DNA of 64,000 nucleotides, taken from assembly GCF_003573545.1 (NCBI RefSeq), contig NZ_QWET01000012.1, forward strand, positions 97,055 through 161,054. Direction: 5' to 3'. Below, piece by piece: positions 36,408-44,634 of this stretch. This DNA comes from Mariniphaga sediminis. Its GTDB lineage: Bacteria; Bacteroidota; Bacteroidia; Bacteroidales; Prolixibacteraceae. The translations under genes and the position numbers were made by a program. The notes below the pieces were generated by a model that searched no databases, was not told the origin of the DNA, and worked only from the letters and a program-made list of their open reading frames with translations. How positions within the stretch are numbered: position 1 is the stretch's first letter; each line of letters opens with the position of its first letter.

Positions 36408-37808
36408 ATGAAACGAAGAGATTTTCTAACCACAACCGCCGGTGCAACTGCCGGTGTTTCTATGCTTTCGAGCCCGGTAGGAGCTGCTGTTTCCGCCGGT
36501 TCTAAAAAAAGAGTAGTCCTTGTAGGTACAGGCATCCGCGGTGTCGGTTTCTGGGGCAAACGAATTGTTGATAACTACAGTGACATTGTTGAATTTGTAG
36601 GATTGTGTGACATCAATCCCGGAAGGCTTGAATTTGCAAAAAAATACATGGGAGTTAAATGCCCTGTTTATTCTGACTTCGACAAAATGGTGTTGGAAAC
36701 CAAACCGGATTTGGTGATTGTTACGACAGTAGATGCAACCCACCACGAATACATTGTCAGGGCCATGGAACTGGGCGTAGATGTACTGACAGAAAAACCA
36801 ATGACCACGGACGAAAATAAATGTCAGGTCATCATCGATGCAGAAAAACGGACCGGCAGAAAGTGTACCGTAGGATTCAATTACCGTTACGGAACCCTTT
36901 TTACTGCCATTAAGGAACAACTTGCCAAAAAGCCGGTAGGTGAAATCACTTCGGTCGATTTCAACTGGTACCTGAATATTTATCATGGAGCATCTTACTT
37001 CAGACGCTGGCATGGTGAACGCGACAAAGGCGGGAGTTTGTTCGTACACAAGTCCACCCACCACTTCGATTTGCTAAACTGGCTTATCGATTCCGACCCG
37101 GTGGAGGTAACCGCTTATGGTGCTCTGGAACATTACGGAAAAAACCATCCCTTCAGGGGAGCCAATTGCCGGAACTGTGCCTACACCGATAAATGCGATT
37201 ACTACTGGGACATTACCAAGGACAAACATTCCATGGATCTTTATGTGAAGAACGAAAAATACGACGGATACATTCGCGACAATTGTTTGTGGCGCGAAGA
37301 CATTGACATCTTCGATAAAATGTCGGCTCAAATCAAATACGCCAACAATGTTGTCGTAAATTACTCACTTACAACTTACTCTCCCTACGAAGGGTGGCGC
37401 ATTTCATTCAACGGAAAAGACGGTCGTATTGAGTCGTGGGAAGACATTCCATGGCGCAGGCAGGATAAAATCAACCAGTCGCAGCTCCATGCTGCCGAAA
37501 TGAACCAAAGCGGGAAAGGCGAAGTACGATACGATGAGATCTTTGTTATGAAAAACTTCGACCCCGACTATCAAATGGTTAAGGTTGAAGCTTCCAAGGG
37601 CGGCCATGGAGGAGGTGACCAGCGTTTGCAAGACAAAATCTTCCGTGATCCCAATATGGCTGATCCGTATAAACATTCGGCCGGAACACGTGACGGCGCC
37701 ATGTCGTGCCTGATTGGAATCGCAGCACGCAAGTCCATCGACCAACAGCGTCCGGTAAAAATTGAAGAGCTGACAGATATCAAACCTCACCCAACAAGGG
37801 GAGCATAA
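36408..37808 (+). CDS. Gfo/Idh/MocA oxidoreductase with Tat-like signal
   Basis: A 466-aa protein. MKRRDFLTTTAGATAGVSML suggests export, and the Rossmann motif VVLVGTGIRGVGFWGKRIV follows. The EKP motif is LTEKPMTTDENK, and FNYRYG and the HKSTHHFDLLNWL segment mark the catalytic domain. A Cys cluster CRNCAYTDKC near residue 260 is seen in a subset of these proteins and may bind metal. It sits 57 bp after the SDR gene in the operon. It could oxidise the sugar outside the cytosol before uptake; the substrate is unknown. Confidence 0.8.
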   Translation: MKRRDFLTTTAGATAGVSMLSSPVGAAVSAGSKKRVVLVGTGIRGVGFWGKRIVDNYSDIVEFVGLCDINPGRLEFAKKYMGVKCPVYSDFDKMVLETKPDLVIVTTVDATHHEYIVRAMELGVDVLTEKPMTTDENKCQVIIDAEKRTGRKCTVGFNYRYGTLFTAIKEQLAKKPVGEITSVDFNWYLNIYHGASYFRRWHGERDKGGSLFVHKSTHHFDLLNWLIDSDPVEVTAYGALEHYGKNHPFRGANCRNCAYTDKCDYYWDITKDKHSMDLYVKNEKYDGYIRDNCLWREDIDIFDKMSAQIKYANNVVVNYSLTTYSPYEGWRISFNGKDGRIESWEDIPWRRQDKINQSQLHAAEMNQSGKGEVRYDEIFVMKNFDPDYQMVKVEASKGGHGGGDQRLQDKIFRDPNMADPYKHSAGTRDGAMSCLIGIAARKSIDQQRPVKIEELTDIKPHPTRGA

Positions 37809-37814
37809 ACAGTG

Positions 37815-37842
37815 AGGGGTCATTTTTGTGCCCCTTCTTTTC
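37815..37842 (+). terminator. weak hairpin with T-rich tail
   Basis: AGGGG and CCCCTT pair around a short loop (TCATTTTTGTG), followed by CTTTTC. It could cause partial termination between the oxidoreductase and kinase genes. The stem is short. Confidence 0.35.
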
Positions 37843-37898
37843 AGTCTGAAACCGTGAACGCAAACGAACCTTTAACAATGATTTAAAAAGTAAATAAA

Positions 37899-38981
37899 AT
37901 GAGCTTAGAATTAAAAAATGATGCCAAATACTCCATACTGGTGCCAACAAGCATGGGGGTGCGAATAACGCCTGTAAACGGGCAGCCGGTGCATAGCAGC
38001 AATATGTATATGATGCAGGCTACCAGCGCCGAAACAAACGTAGCCAGTGTTTCATCTTTCCTCGGGTTGCCGGTGAAAGTGTTAACCACTTTTGTAAAAG
38101 GAAGCCCGGTAGCACAGTTTATCAAAAGCAACCTGAAATCGCGCCACATGGATTACGAAGGCCCGGAGGTAGAACAGGGAGATCCCTGGGGATACCGGCA
38201 TCAGTTCAACATTGCTGACAGTGGATTTGGCTCCCGCGGACCGCGTGTACAAAACGACCGTGCAGGTGAAGTGGGGCGTACATTGAATGTAAAAGACTTT
38301 GATCTCGAACGGATTTTTGGGGAAGAAGGCGTTAAAATTGTTCACATTTCAGGTTTGATTGCGGCACTTTCTCCCGAAACCAGCCAGTTCTGCCTTGAAT
38401 TGGCCCGGGCGGCAAAAAAACACGGAACAAAAATTTCATTCGACCTGAACCACCGCGCCTCATTCTGGAAAGGCCGTGAAAAGGAGCTCCGCGAAAACTT
38501 CACTGAAATTGCTTCGGTTACTGATATCCTTATCGGAAATGAAGAAGACTTTCAGCTTTGTTTTGGTATTGAAGGACCTCCAGCTGGAGGCGAAGGCATT
38601 AAAGCTAAAATCGAAGGGTTCAAAGGTTTGATTAACCGCGTAAAAGAAACATTCCCTAATGCATCGGTTTTTACCACTACCTTGCGGGAGGTGGTAAGCG
38701 TAAACGAGCATTTGTGGGGAGCGATTATGCTGGAAGGTGAAAATAACTGGCAGGTGATTGAACCACGTACAATCAATGTACTCGACCGCATTGGCGGTGG
38801 AGATGGTTTCGTAGGCGGATTGCTTTACGGAATATTAAAAGGCTGGGAACCGGAAAAATGGCCGCAGTTTGGATGGGCCTCCGGAGCCATGGCCGCTACT
38901 TTCCTTACAGATTATGCCCAGCCAGCCGACGAGGAAATGGTTTGGAGTATCTGGAAAGGAAATGCACGGGTAAAGAGGTAA
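37899..38981 (+). CDS. PfkB-family sugar kinase (2-keto-3-deoxygluconate kinase-like)
   Basis: A 360-aa cytosolic kinase of the ribokinase/PfkB fold. The catalytic loop is RIGGGDGFVGGLLYG near residue 297, and the substrate/ATP blocks are KISFDLNHRASFW near 195 and ILIGNEEDFQLCFG. The Bacteroidota kinases with this layout are usually annotated as KDG kinases. No KDPG aldolase gene is in the window, while a 6-phosphogluconate dehydrogenase is, so phosphorylation of gluconate or another hexonate is an alternative. The start at ATG 37899 has an AT-rich leader. Confidence 0.8.
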   Translation: MSLELKNDAKYSILVPTSMGVRITPVNGQPVHSSNMYMMQATSAETNVASVSSFLGLPVKVLTTFVKGSPVAQFIKSNLKSRHMDYEGPEVEQGDPWGYRHQFNIADSGFGSRGPRVQNDRAGEVGRTLNVKDFDLERIFGEEGVKIVHISGLIAALSPETSQFCLELARAAKKHGTKISFDLNHRASFWKGREKELRENFTEIASVTDILIGNEEDFQLCFGIEGPPAGGEGIKAKIEGFKGLINRVKETFPNASVFTTTLREVVSVNEHLWGAIMLEGENNWQVIEPRTINVLDRIGGGDGFVGGLLYGILKGWEPEKWPQFGWASGAMAATFLTDYAQPADEEMVWSIWKGNARVKR

Positions 38982-39009
38982 ACAGACAGTAGTTATCAGT
39001 TAGTTGTAG

Positions 39010-39071
39010 TAGCAGGCAGTCTTCATTCAGTAGAATGAAACTGTGTTTTTACTCAGTATAACTGCCTGCTA
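39010..39071 (+). ncRNA. intercistronic two-stem RNA structure
   Basis: An 11-bp perfect stem (39010-39020 with 39061-39071, TAGCAGGCAGT / ACTGCCTGCTA) encloses a second perfect 7-bp hairpin (TTCATTC / GAATGAA, loop AGTA, 39022-39039). A short TTTTC follows. It lies between the kinase and the LarA-like gene, 48 bp before the latter. It could be a terminator/processing element or an RNA stabiliser; no known RNA family is recognised. Confidence 0.45.
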
Positions 39072-39118
39072 TTTTCTGTTGCTCTCTCCTTTTATTTCGA
39101 TACATAAAAATACAGATA

Positions 39119-40405
39119 ATGATACTTTACGAAAAAGGCTCAATAAACACTGCTCTAACAGCAGAAGATCTGAAACAAGGATTGTTTGAAGCCTTAGATA
39201 AAATTGAAAAAAAGAATAAGGTACTGGCCATTCCGCCAGATTATACCCGGTTGCCATCACGTTCCGGTGAACTGACCGAATTTGCCTGGCAATATTTGGG
39301 GGATAAACTGACGGATATTTTGCCGGCGCTTGGCACGCATACGCCAATGACTGATCCTCAAATCAGTCACATGTTTGGCAGTACCCCCCGGAATCTTTTC
39401 CGGGACCACGACTGGCGCAACGATGTGCTTACCCTGGGAATGGTTCCTGCCGAATATGTAAAAAAAGTTTCTGAGGGTGCCGTGGATTATGAATGGCCGG
39501 TACAGGTAAACAAACTGTTGGAAGAAGGGGGTTTCGACCTTATTCTTTCTATCGGGCAGGTGGTACCCCACGAAGTGGTTGGAATGGCCAACTACAACAA
39601 AAATATTTTTGTGGGAACCGGTGGTTCCGAGGGCATCAACAAAAGCCACTTCATTGGGGCGGCATACGGCATGGAAAAAATGATGGGCCGCGCTGATACG
39701 CCCGTACGAAAAATTTTCAACTATGCGTCAGAACATTTTGCATCGCACCTTCCCATTGTCTATGTTCAAACTGTTGTGGGACTGAACGAAGAAGGCAAAC
39801 TGCAAACCTACGGGCTTTTTATCGGCGACGATTTCAATGTGTTTGACAAGGCCGCGAAGCTCTCTCTTCAGGTTAACTTTAAGATGGTGGAAGAACCATT
39901 AAAAAAAGTGATTGTCTGGCTGGACCCCACCGAATTTAAAAGTACCTGGCTGGGAAATAAAAGTGTGTACCGCACCCGGATGGCTTTGGCCAATGGCGGT
40001 GAACTGATTGTTTTGGCGCCGGCGCTTATGGAATTTGGAGAAGACAAGGAGATTGACAGGCTCATCCGAAAATATGGATATTTGGGAACGCCACACACCC
40101 TGAAAATGGTGGAAGAAAATGAAGATCTCCGTGGCAACCTCAGTGCTGCAGCTCACTTAATTCACGGTTCTTCCGAAGGACGGTTCAGCATTACTTACTG
40201 TCCGGGAAAAGGAAAGGAAAATCTGACCCGTCAGGAAATCGAAGGTGTTGGTTTTAACTATGCCGATATCGACGAAGTAATGAAAAAATACAATCCGGAG
40301 AAAATGAAAGATGGCTTTAACACAATGCCGGACGGAGAGGAAATTTTCTACATTTCTAATCCTGCGATTGGCTTGTGGGCCTTCAAAGACAGGTTCGAAT
40401 ATTAG
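39119..40405 (+). CDS. LarA-like nickel-pincer hydroxyacid racemase/epimerase (DUF2088)
   Basis: A 428-aa cytosolic enzyme of the LarA superfamily. The catalytic positions of lactate racemase are recognisable: D41 and R44 in PPDYTRLP, H74 in ALGTHTPMT, H151 and K161 in VPHEVVGMANYNKNIF, and H177 in NKSHF. The K-to-H spacing of 16 equals that of K184/H200 in Lactiplantibacillus LarA. The covalent nickel-pincer cofactor made by LarB/C/E would be needed; those genes are not in this window. Some LarA homologues racemise malate or epimerise gluconate at C2. The sugar-acid operon context favours a hexonate epimerase over lactate racemase, by inference. Confidence 0.8.
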   Translation: MILYEKGSINTALTAEDLKQGLFEALDKIEKKNKVLAIPPDYTRLPSRSGELTEFAWQYLGDKLTDILPALGTHTPMTDPQISHMFGSTPRNLFRDHDWRNDVLTLGMVPAEYVKKVSEGAVDYEWPVQVNKLLEEGGFDLILSIGQVVPHEVVGMANYNKNIFVGTGGSEGINKSHFIGAAYGMEKMMGRADTPVRKIFNYASEHFASHLPIVYVQTVVGLNEEGKLQTYGLFIGDDFNVFDKAAKLSLQVNFKMVEEPLKKVIVWLDPTEFKSTWLGNKSVYRTRMALANGGELIVLAPALMEFGEDKEIDRLIRKYGYLGTPHTLKMVEENEDLRGNLSAAAHLIHGSSEGRFSITYCPGKGKENLTRQEIEGVGFNYADIDEVMKKYNPEKMKDGFNTMPDGEEIFYISNPAIGLWAFKDRFEY

Positions 40406-40480
40406 TAAGGATTGAACGTAGATTGAATAACGATTCGGGAGATTGACAACACGGAAAAACGGTTACAGAGACCTCTCAAT

Positions 40481-41494
40481 ATGAAACAACTCAATACAAT
40501 CCGCTGGGGCATTATCGGCGTTGGGGATGTGACAGAAAAGAAAAGCGGACCCGCTTTTTATAAAATCGAACATTCCCGGCTGGTGGCCGTTATGCGACGA
40601 AATGCAGAAAAAGCAGCAGACTACGCACACCGGCACAACGTGCAAAAGTGGTTTTCCGATGCCTCGGAACTTATCAACGATCCGGAAGTGGATGCGGTGT
40701 ACATTGCTACCCCACCCGACTCCCACGCCCGGTATGCCATTGAAACTATGCGCGCCGGGAAACCGGTGTATGTGGAAAAACCGATGGCACGGAATTACAG
40801 CGAATGCCTCGAAATGCTGAAGGTGTCAGAAGAAACCGGAATGCCCATCTGGACCGCATACTACCGCAGAACTTTACCCGCCTTTCTGAAGGTAAAGGAA
40901 CTGATTGAGTCGGATGCGATTGGGAAACCGTTGCTGGTAAATATTAAACTGCATAAGCCGGCGACGGAAAAAAGCTCGAAGCCTGAAGAGATGAATTGGC
41001 ATGTTTTTCCGGAAATCAGCGGAGGTGGCCATTTTTTCGACCTGGCATCTCACCAGTTCGATTACCTCGATTTTTTGTTGGGCCCGGTAAAGGAGGTGTC
41101 CGGAATAGCATCAAATATGGCTGGCCTCTACCCTGCAGAAGATACTGTTGTTGGAACCTGGAAACATGAATCGGGAGTCACCGGCAGCGGAAGCTGGTGT
41201 TTTGTGTGCGATGAGTCTTCGGAAAAGGATGAAATCACCATTACAGGAGAAAAAGGAACCATTGTCTTTCCCTGTTTCACGCATGGCAACGTCAAAATCA
41301 ACTCAAATGACGGGATAGTAGAAATGGGGTTCAGCAACCCGGAGCATATCTCCCAAAACCTGGTACAACAAGTGGTAGATGAGCTGCGCGGGACAGGAAA
41401 ATGCGTAAGCACAGGCGTATCTGGCGCCCGCACAAGCCGCGTACTGGATGAAATGGTAAAAAACTATTATGAACCGCACAGGTCCAATAGCTAA
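40481..41494 (+). CDS. Gfo/Idh/MocA oxidoreductase, cytosolic
   Basis: A 337-aa NAD(P)-dependent oxidoreductase without a signal sequence. The Rossmann motif is IRWGIIGVGDVTEKKSG, the EKP motif VEKPMARNYSEC near residue 97, and the catalytic domain holds SGGGHFFDLASHQFDYLDFL with the conserved Asp/His. Substrates in this family range over sugars, inositols and biliverdin. It follows the LarA-like gene by 75 bp and precedes pdxB by five, so the three are probably co-transcribed. The precise substrate is unknown; it is a second, cytosolic counterpart of the exported enzyme at 36408. Confidence 0.85.
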   Translation: MKQLNTIRWGIIGVGDVTEKKSGPAFYKIEHSRLVAVMRRNAEKAADYAHRHNVQKWFSDASELINDPEVDAVYIATPPDSHARYAIETMRAGKPVYVEKPMARNYSECLEMLKVSEETGMPIWTAYYRRTLPAFLKVKELIESDAIGKPLLVNIKLHKPATEKSSKPEEMNWHVFPEISGGGHFFDLASHQFDYLDFLLGPVKEVSGIASNMAGLYPAEDTVVGTWKHESGVTGSGSWCFVCDESSEKDEITITGEKGTIVFPCFTHGNVKINSNDGIVEMGFSNPEHISQNLVQQVVDELRGTGKCVSTGVSGARTSRVLDEMVKNYYEPHRSNS

Positions 41495-41499
41495 AAGAA

Positions 41500-42630
41500 A
41501 TGAAAATTATAATCGACGATAAAATACCATATATCCGCGGGGCGTTCGAGCCATTTGCTGAGGTGGTTTACCTTCCCGGAAGCAAAACTACCCCCGAAGT
41601 GGTAAAGGATGCGGATGCACTGGTAACCCGTACCCGCACCAAATGCAACCAGGAATTGCTGGAAGGGTCGAACGTAAAATTTATTGCAACCGCCACCATT
41701 GGGTATGATCATATCGATACGGAATACTGTAAACAGGCAGGCATTGAATGGACCAACGCGCCGGGCTGCAATGCGGAAAGTGTAAACCAGTACATTGCCT
41801 CGGCATTGTTTTCTTACTCCATGAAAAAGCGGTTTGATCTGAAAGATAAAACCATCGGAATTGTAGGAGTAGGCCATGTGGGCTCCAAAGTGGCAAGGCT
41901 CTGCGAAACCATTGGCATGAAAGTGCTGCTGAACGACCCGCCACGTGAGCGGATTGAAGGTGGGGAACAATTTGTTTCCATAAAAAAAATTCAAAAAGAA
42001 GCAGACATTATTACATTCCATGTACCGCTGAATATGAAGGGGGCAGATGCCACCTTCCACCTCGTTACTGATGATTTTATTCAATCCCTTGAAAAAAAGC
42101 CGCTGCTCATCAATTCCTGCCGGGGAGAGGTTTTCGATACTGAAGCAATCAAAAGTGCAATAAAATCGGAAAAGGTTTCCGGTTGTATTGTTGACTGCTG
42201 GGAAAACGAACCCGACATTGATCTGGAGTTATTACAGAAACTGGCCGATTACGGAACGCCCCACATTGCAGGCTATTCCAAAGACGGGAAAGCCAACGGG
42301 ACCCAAATGAGTGTTCAGGCTATCAGTCGTTTTTTTAATTTGGGAATTGACGACTGGGAACCGAAAAACGTAGAGCTTCCCGAAAAAACAGTTATACATA
42401 TTGACGGCAATCAGCGGCGTGAGTATTCCATCCTGGCAGAAGCTATACTTTCTACCTATGACATTGAGACGGACGATGAAGCTCTCCGTGAAGACCCGCA
42501 ACAGTTTGAAAAACTAAGGGGAGATTACCCGGTGCGAAGGGAGTTTGCCACGTACACTATAAAAGTCAAAAATGTGGAAGAAACAATAAAGTTAAAATTG
42601 CTAAAATTAGGATTTCATATTTCAGAATAG
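41500..42630 (+). CDS. pdxB: 4-phosphoerythronate dehydrogenase
   Basis: A 376-aa cytosolic D-2-hydroxyacid dehydrogenase. The NAD site is GIVGVGHVGSKVARL, the catalytic Arg is in NSCRGEVFDTEAI, the Glu in CWENEPDID, and the His in TPHIAGYSKDG. The C-terminal extension of about 90 residues with VIHIDGNQRREYS matches PdxB, which oxidises 4-phosphoerythronate in the DXP-independent pyridoxal phosphate route. It lies five bases after a Gfo/Idh gene in the sugar-acid cluster, so an acting role on another hydroxyacid cannot be excluded, but length and C-terminal domain favour PdxB. Confidence 0.85.
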   Translation: MKIIIDDKIPYIRGAFEPFAEVVYLPGSKTTPEVVKDADALVTRTRTKCNQELLEGSNVKFIATATIGYDHIDTEYCKQAGIEWTNAPGCNAESVNQYIASALFSYSMKKRFDLKDKTIGIVGVGHVGSKVARLCETIGMKVLLNDPPRERIEGGEQFVSIKKIQKEADIITFHVPLNMKGADATFHLVTDDFIQSLEKKPLLINSCRGEVFDTEAIKSAIKSEKVSGCIVDCWENEPDIDLELLQKLADYGTPHIAGYSKDGKANGTQMSVQAISRFFNLGIDDWEPKNVELPEKTVIHIDGNQRREYSILAEAILSTYDIETDDEALREDPQQFEKLRGDYPVRREFATYTIKVKNVEETIKLKLLKLGFHISE

Positions 42631-42654
42631 TTGTCATTCCCGCGAAAGCAGGAA
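42631..42654 (+). repeat. left palindromic repeat of GIY-YIG cassette
   Basis: It begins TTGTCATTCCCGCGAAAGCA and matches the inverse of 42966-42989 at 23 of 24 positions. It also folds on itself (TTCC-GC / GC-GGAA, loop GAAA). It starts directly after the pdxB stop codon. It is of the dispersed REP-like type seen in many genomes. Confidence 0.7.
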
Positions 42655-42672
42655 ACTCATCAAACTGGCGCC

Positions 42673-42960
42673 ATGAAAAATTTTAACTTTTACGTTTACA
42701 TTGTAACTAATAAACGGAATAAAGTTCTTTACATTGGAGTGACCAATAATTTAAAAAGACGGCTGGAAGAACATAAAGACAGTAAAAAAAGGATTTTCAA
42801 CGAAATACAATGCTGAAAAACTGGTATATCTTGAACACTTCAGATATATTAACGATGCAATTAAAAGAGAAAAAAGACTAAAAAAGTGGAAACGGGAATG
42901 AAAAAATGAGTTAATAAATAAGGTGAATCCTGAATGGCGGGATTTGGCTGCAGATTTAGA
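42673..42960 (+). pseudogene. broken GIY-YIG single-domain nuclease gene
   Basis: The first frame reads MKNFNFYVYIVTNKRNKVLY then IGVTNNLKRRLEEHK, the classic GIY-YIG domain (YVYI ... YIGVTNNLKRRLEEH). At the A-run 42784-42790 a frameshift occurs: the next frame continues KGFSTKYNAEKLVYLEHF and then NDAIKREKRLKKWKRE. An in-frame TGA then stands where a Trp codon is expected, and the family tail NPEWRDLAADLDK follows. So it carries two independent lesions. It is flanked by inverted palindromic repeats, suggesting a mobile cassette; intact relatives are about 90-100 aa. Confidence 0.8.
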
Positions 42961-42965
42961 TAAGA

Positions 42966-42989
42966 TTCCTGCTTTCGCAGGAATGACAA
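42966..42989 (+). repeat. right palindromic repeat of GIY-YIG cassette
   Basis: TTCCTGCTTTCGCAGGAATG plus four bases is the inverse of the repeat at 42631-42654, with one mismatch. Its inner part TTCCTGC / GCAGGAA is a perfect hairpin with loop TTTC. Read through in the nuclease frame it encodes IPAFAGMT, so the repeat overlaps or abuts the nuclease C-terminus. Confidence 0.7.
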
Positions 42990-43015
42990 TTTGCAATTCA
43001 AAAATTATAATCAAA

Positions 43016-44479
43016 ATGAATAACATGAAAAAATTAGCTGACATTGGATTAATCGGGTTGGCCGTTATGGGCGAAAACCTGGTATTGAACATGGAAAGTA
43101 AAGGTTACACGGTAGCAGTGTTTAACCGGACAGTGGAAAAGGTGGACAAATTTATGGATGGTCGCGGAGCCGGGAAGAAATTCATTGGCGCACGCTCTAT
43201 CGAAGAGTTTGTGGCTTCGCTCGAAAGGCCCCGCAAAGTAATGTTGCTGGTGAAAGCTGGTAAACCAGTTGACGATTTTATTGAAATGGTGATGCCCCAC
43301 CTGGAGCCTGGTGATATTATTATCGATGGTGGAAACTCGCACTTTCCTGACACCATTCGCCGCACAGAATATGTGGAAAGCAAAGGTTTTCTGTATATCG
43401 GGACAGGCGTTTCCGGCGGAGAAGAAGGCGCTTTGCTCGGGCCTTCAATGATGCCCGGCGGATCACCTGATGCATGGCCTCATGTGAAAGAAATTTTCCA
43501 GGCAGTAGCTGCCAAAGTAGAAGACGGCTCTCCCTGCTGTGACTGGGTAGGAGAAAACGGTGCCGGCCACTTCGTAAAGATGGTTCATAATGGAATCGAA
43601 TACGGTGACATGCAGATTATCACCGAAGCATACCAGTTGATGAAAGACTTACTGGGAATGAGCAACGCTGAAATGCACGAAGCATTCAAAAAATGGAATG
43701 AGGAAGAACTCGACAGCTACCTTATTGAGATTACCCGCGACATCCTGGGTTACAAAGATGAAAATGGCGAAGAAACCGTAAATTATATCCTTGATACAGC
43801 CGGACAGAAAGGAACAGGAAAATGGACTGGTATCTCAGCCCTTGATCTTGGTATTCCGCTGACGCTCATTGGCGAATCAGTATTTGCCCGTTGCCTGTCG
43901 GCACAAAAAGACCTGCGTGTACAGGCTTCAAAAGTAATTAATGGTCCGAAATCAAAATTTGAAGGTGACCGTGAACAGTTCCTCAATGATATAAAAATGG
44001 CCCTTTACGGAGCAAAAATCATCTCCTATGCACAGGGTTACAACCTGATGATGGAAGCCGCAAAAGAATACAACTGGAATCTGAACTACGGTGGCATTGC
44101 CCTTATGTGGCGCGGAGGCTGTATCATTCGTTCGGCATTCCTGGCCGACATCAAAAAGGCGTTCGACAAAAATCCTGAACTGCCTAACCTTCTGCTTGAT
44201 CCATTCTTCAAAGAAAAAGTGGAAGCAGCTCAGGAAGGCTGGCGCAGGGTTAGCGCAACCGCATTGTCAAATGGAATTCCCGTTCCGGCAATCACTTCGG
44301 CACTTTGCTATTTCGACGGATTCCGTACCGAAAGACTGCCCGCCAACCTGCTGCAGGCACAACGCGACTATTTCGGTGCCCACACTTACGAACGTACCGA
44401 TAAACCACGCGGTGAATTCTTCCATACCAACTGGACAGGCCGCGGTGGAGACACAGCGTCATCAACTTACAACGTTTAA
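43016..44479 (+). CDS. gnd: 6-phosphogluconate dehydrogenase (decarboxylating)
   Basis: A 487-aa cytosolic enzyme converting 6-phosphogluconate and NADP to ribulose 5-phosphate and CO2 in the pentose phosphate pathway. The dinucleotide site is IGLIGLAVMGENLVLN, the substrate-binding VSGGEEGALLGPSMMPGG, and the catalytic HFVKMVHNGIEYGDMQ holds the Lys and the HNGIEY motif. The C-terminal QRDYFGAHTYER is typical. The start at ATG 43016 (MNNMKKLADIG) is chosen from family alignment. The frame is open back to 42923, but that part belongs to the GIY-YIG remnant and palindrome. Zwf and Pgl genes are not in the window, so gluconate may arrive by another route. Confidence 0.95.
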   Translation: MNNMKKLADIGLIGLAVMGENLVLNMESKGYTVAVFNRTVEKVDKFMDGRGAGKKFIGARSIEEFVASLERPRKVMLLVKAGKPVDDFIEMVMPHLEPGDIIIDGGNSHFPDTIRRTEYVESKGFLYIGTGVSGGEEGALLGPSMMPGGSPDAWPHVKEIFQAVAAKVEDGSPCCDWVGENGAGHFVKMVHNGIEYGDMQIITEAYQLMKDLLGMSNAEMHEAFKKWNEEELDSYLIEITRDILGYKDENGEETVNYILDTAGQKGTGKWTGISALDLGIPLTLIGESVFARCLSAQKDLRVQASKVINGPKSKFEGDREQFLNDIKMALYGAKIISYAQGYNLMMEAAKEYNWNLNYGGIALMWRGGCIIRSAFLADIKKAFDKNPELPNLLLDPFFKEKVEAAQEGWRRVSATALSNGIPVPAITSALCYFDGFRTERLPANLLQAQRDYFGAHTYERTDKPRGEFFHTNWTGRGGDTASSTYNV

Positions 44480-44524
44480 AATACGCTTAACGGTTGGAAA
44501 CGTTTTGCGCGTAATTCATATAGG

Positions 44525-44556
44525 AAACCGGTCTTTTAAGAGGCCGGTTTTTTTGT
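44525..44556 (+). terminator. intrinsic terminator after gnd
   Basis: AAACCGGTC TTTTAAGA GGCCGGTTT forms a strong stem with a short AT loop and is followed by TTTTG. It lies 46 bases after the gnd stop codon and ends the sugar-acid cluster. Confidence 0.8.
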
Positions 44557-44634
44557 TTACACTTAGCGGTTGAAAACGCTTAGCGAATACTTTGAAACCA
44601 CTTAGTGCGCATTGGTTTTTTATGCGCTAATTAG

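Noticed and set aside
42631..42989. CRISPR-like repeat pair
   Set aside because: Only two repeats, in inverted orientation, flanking a coding remnant; no spacers or array structure. No CRISPR array was seen anywhere in the window.
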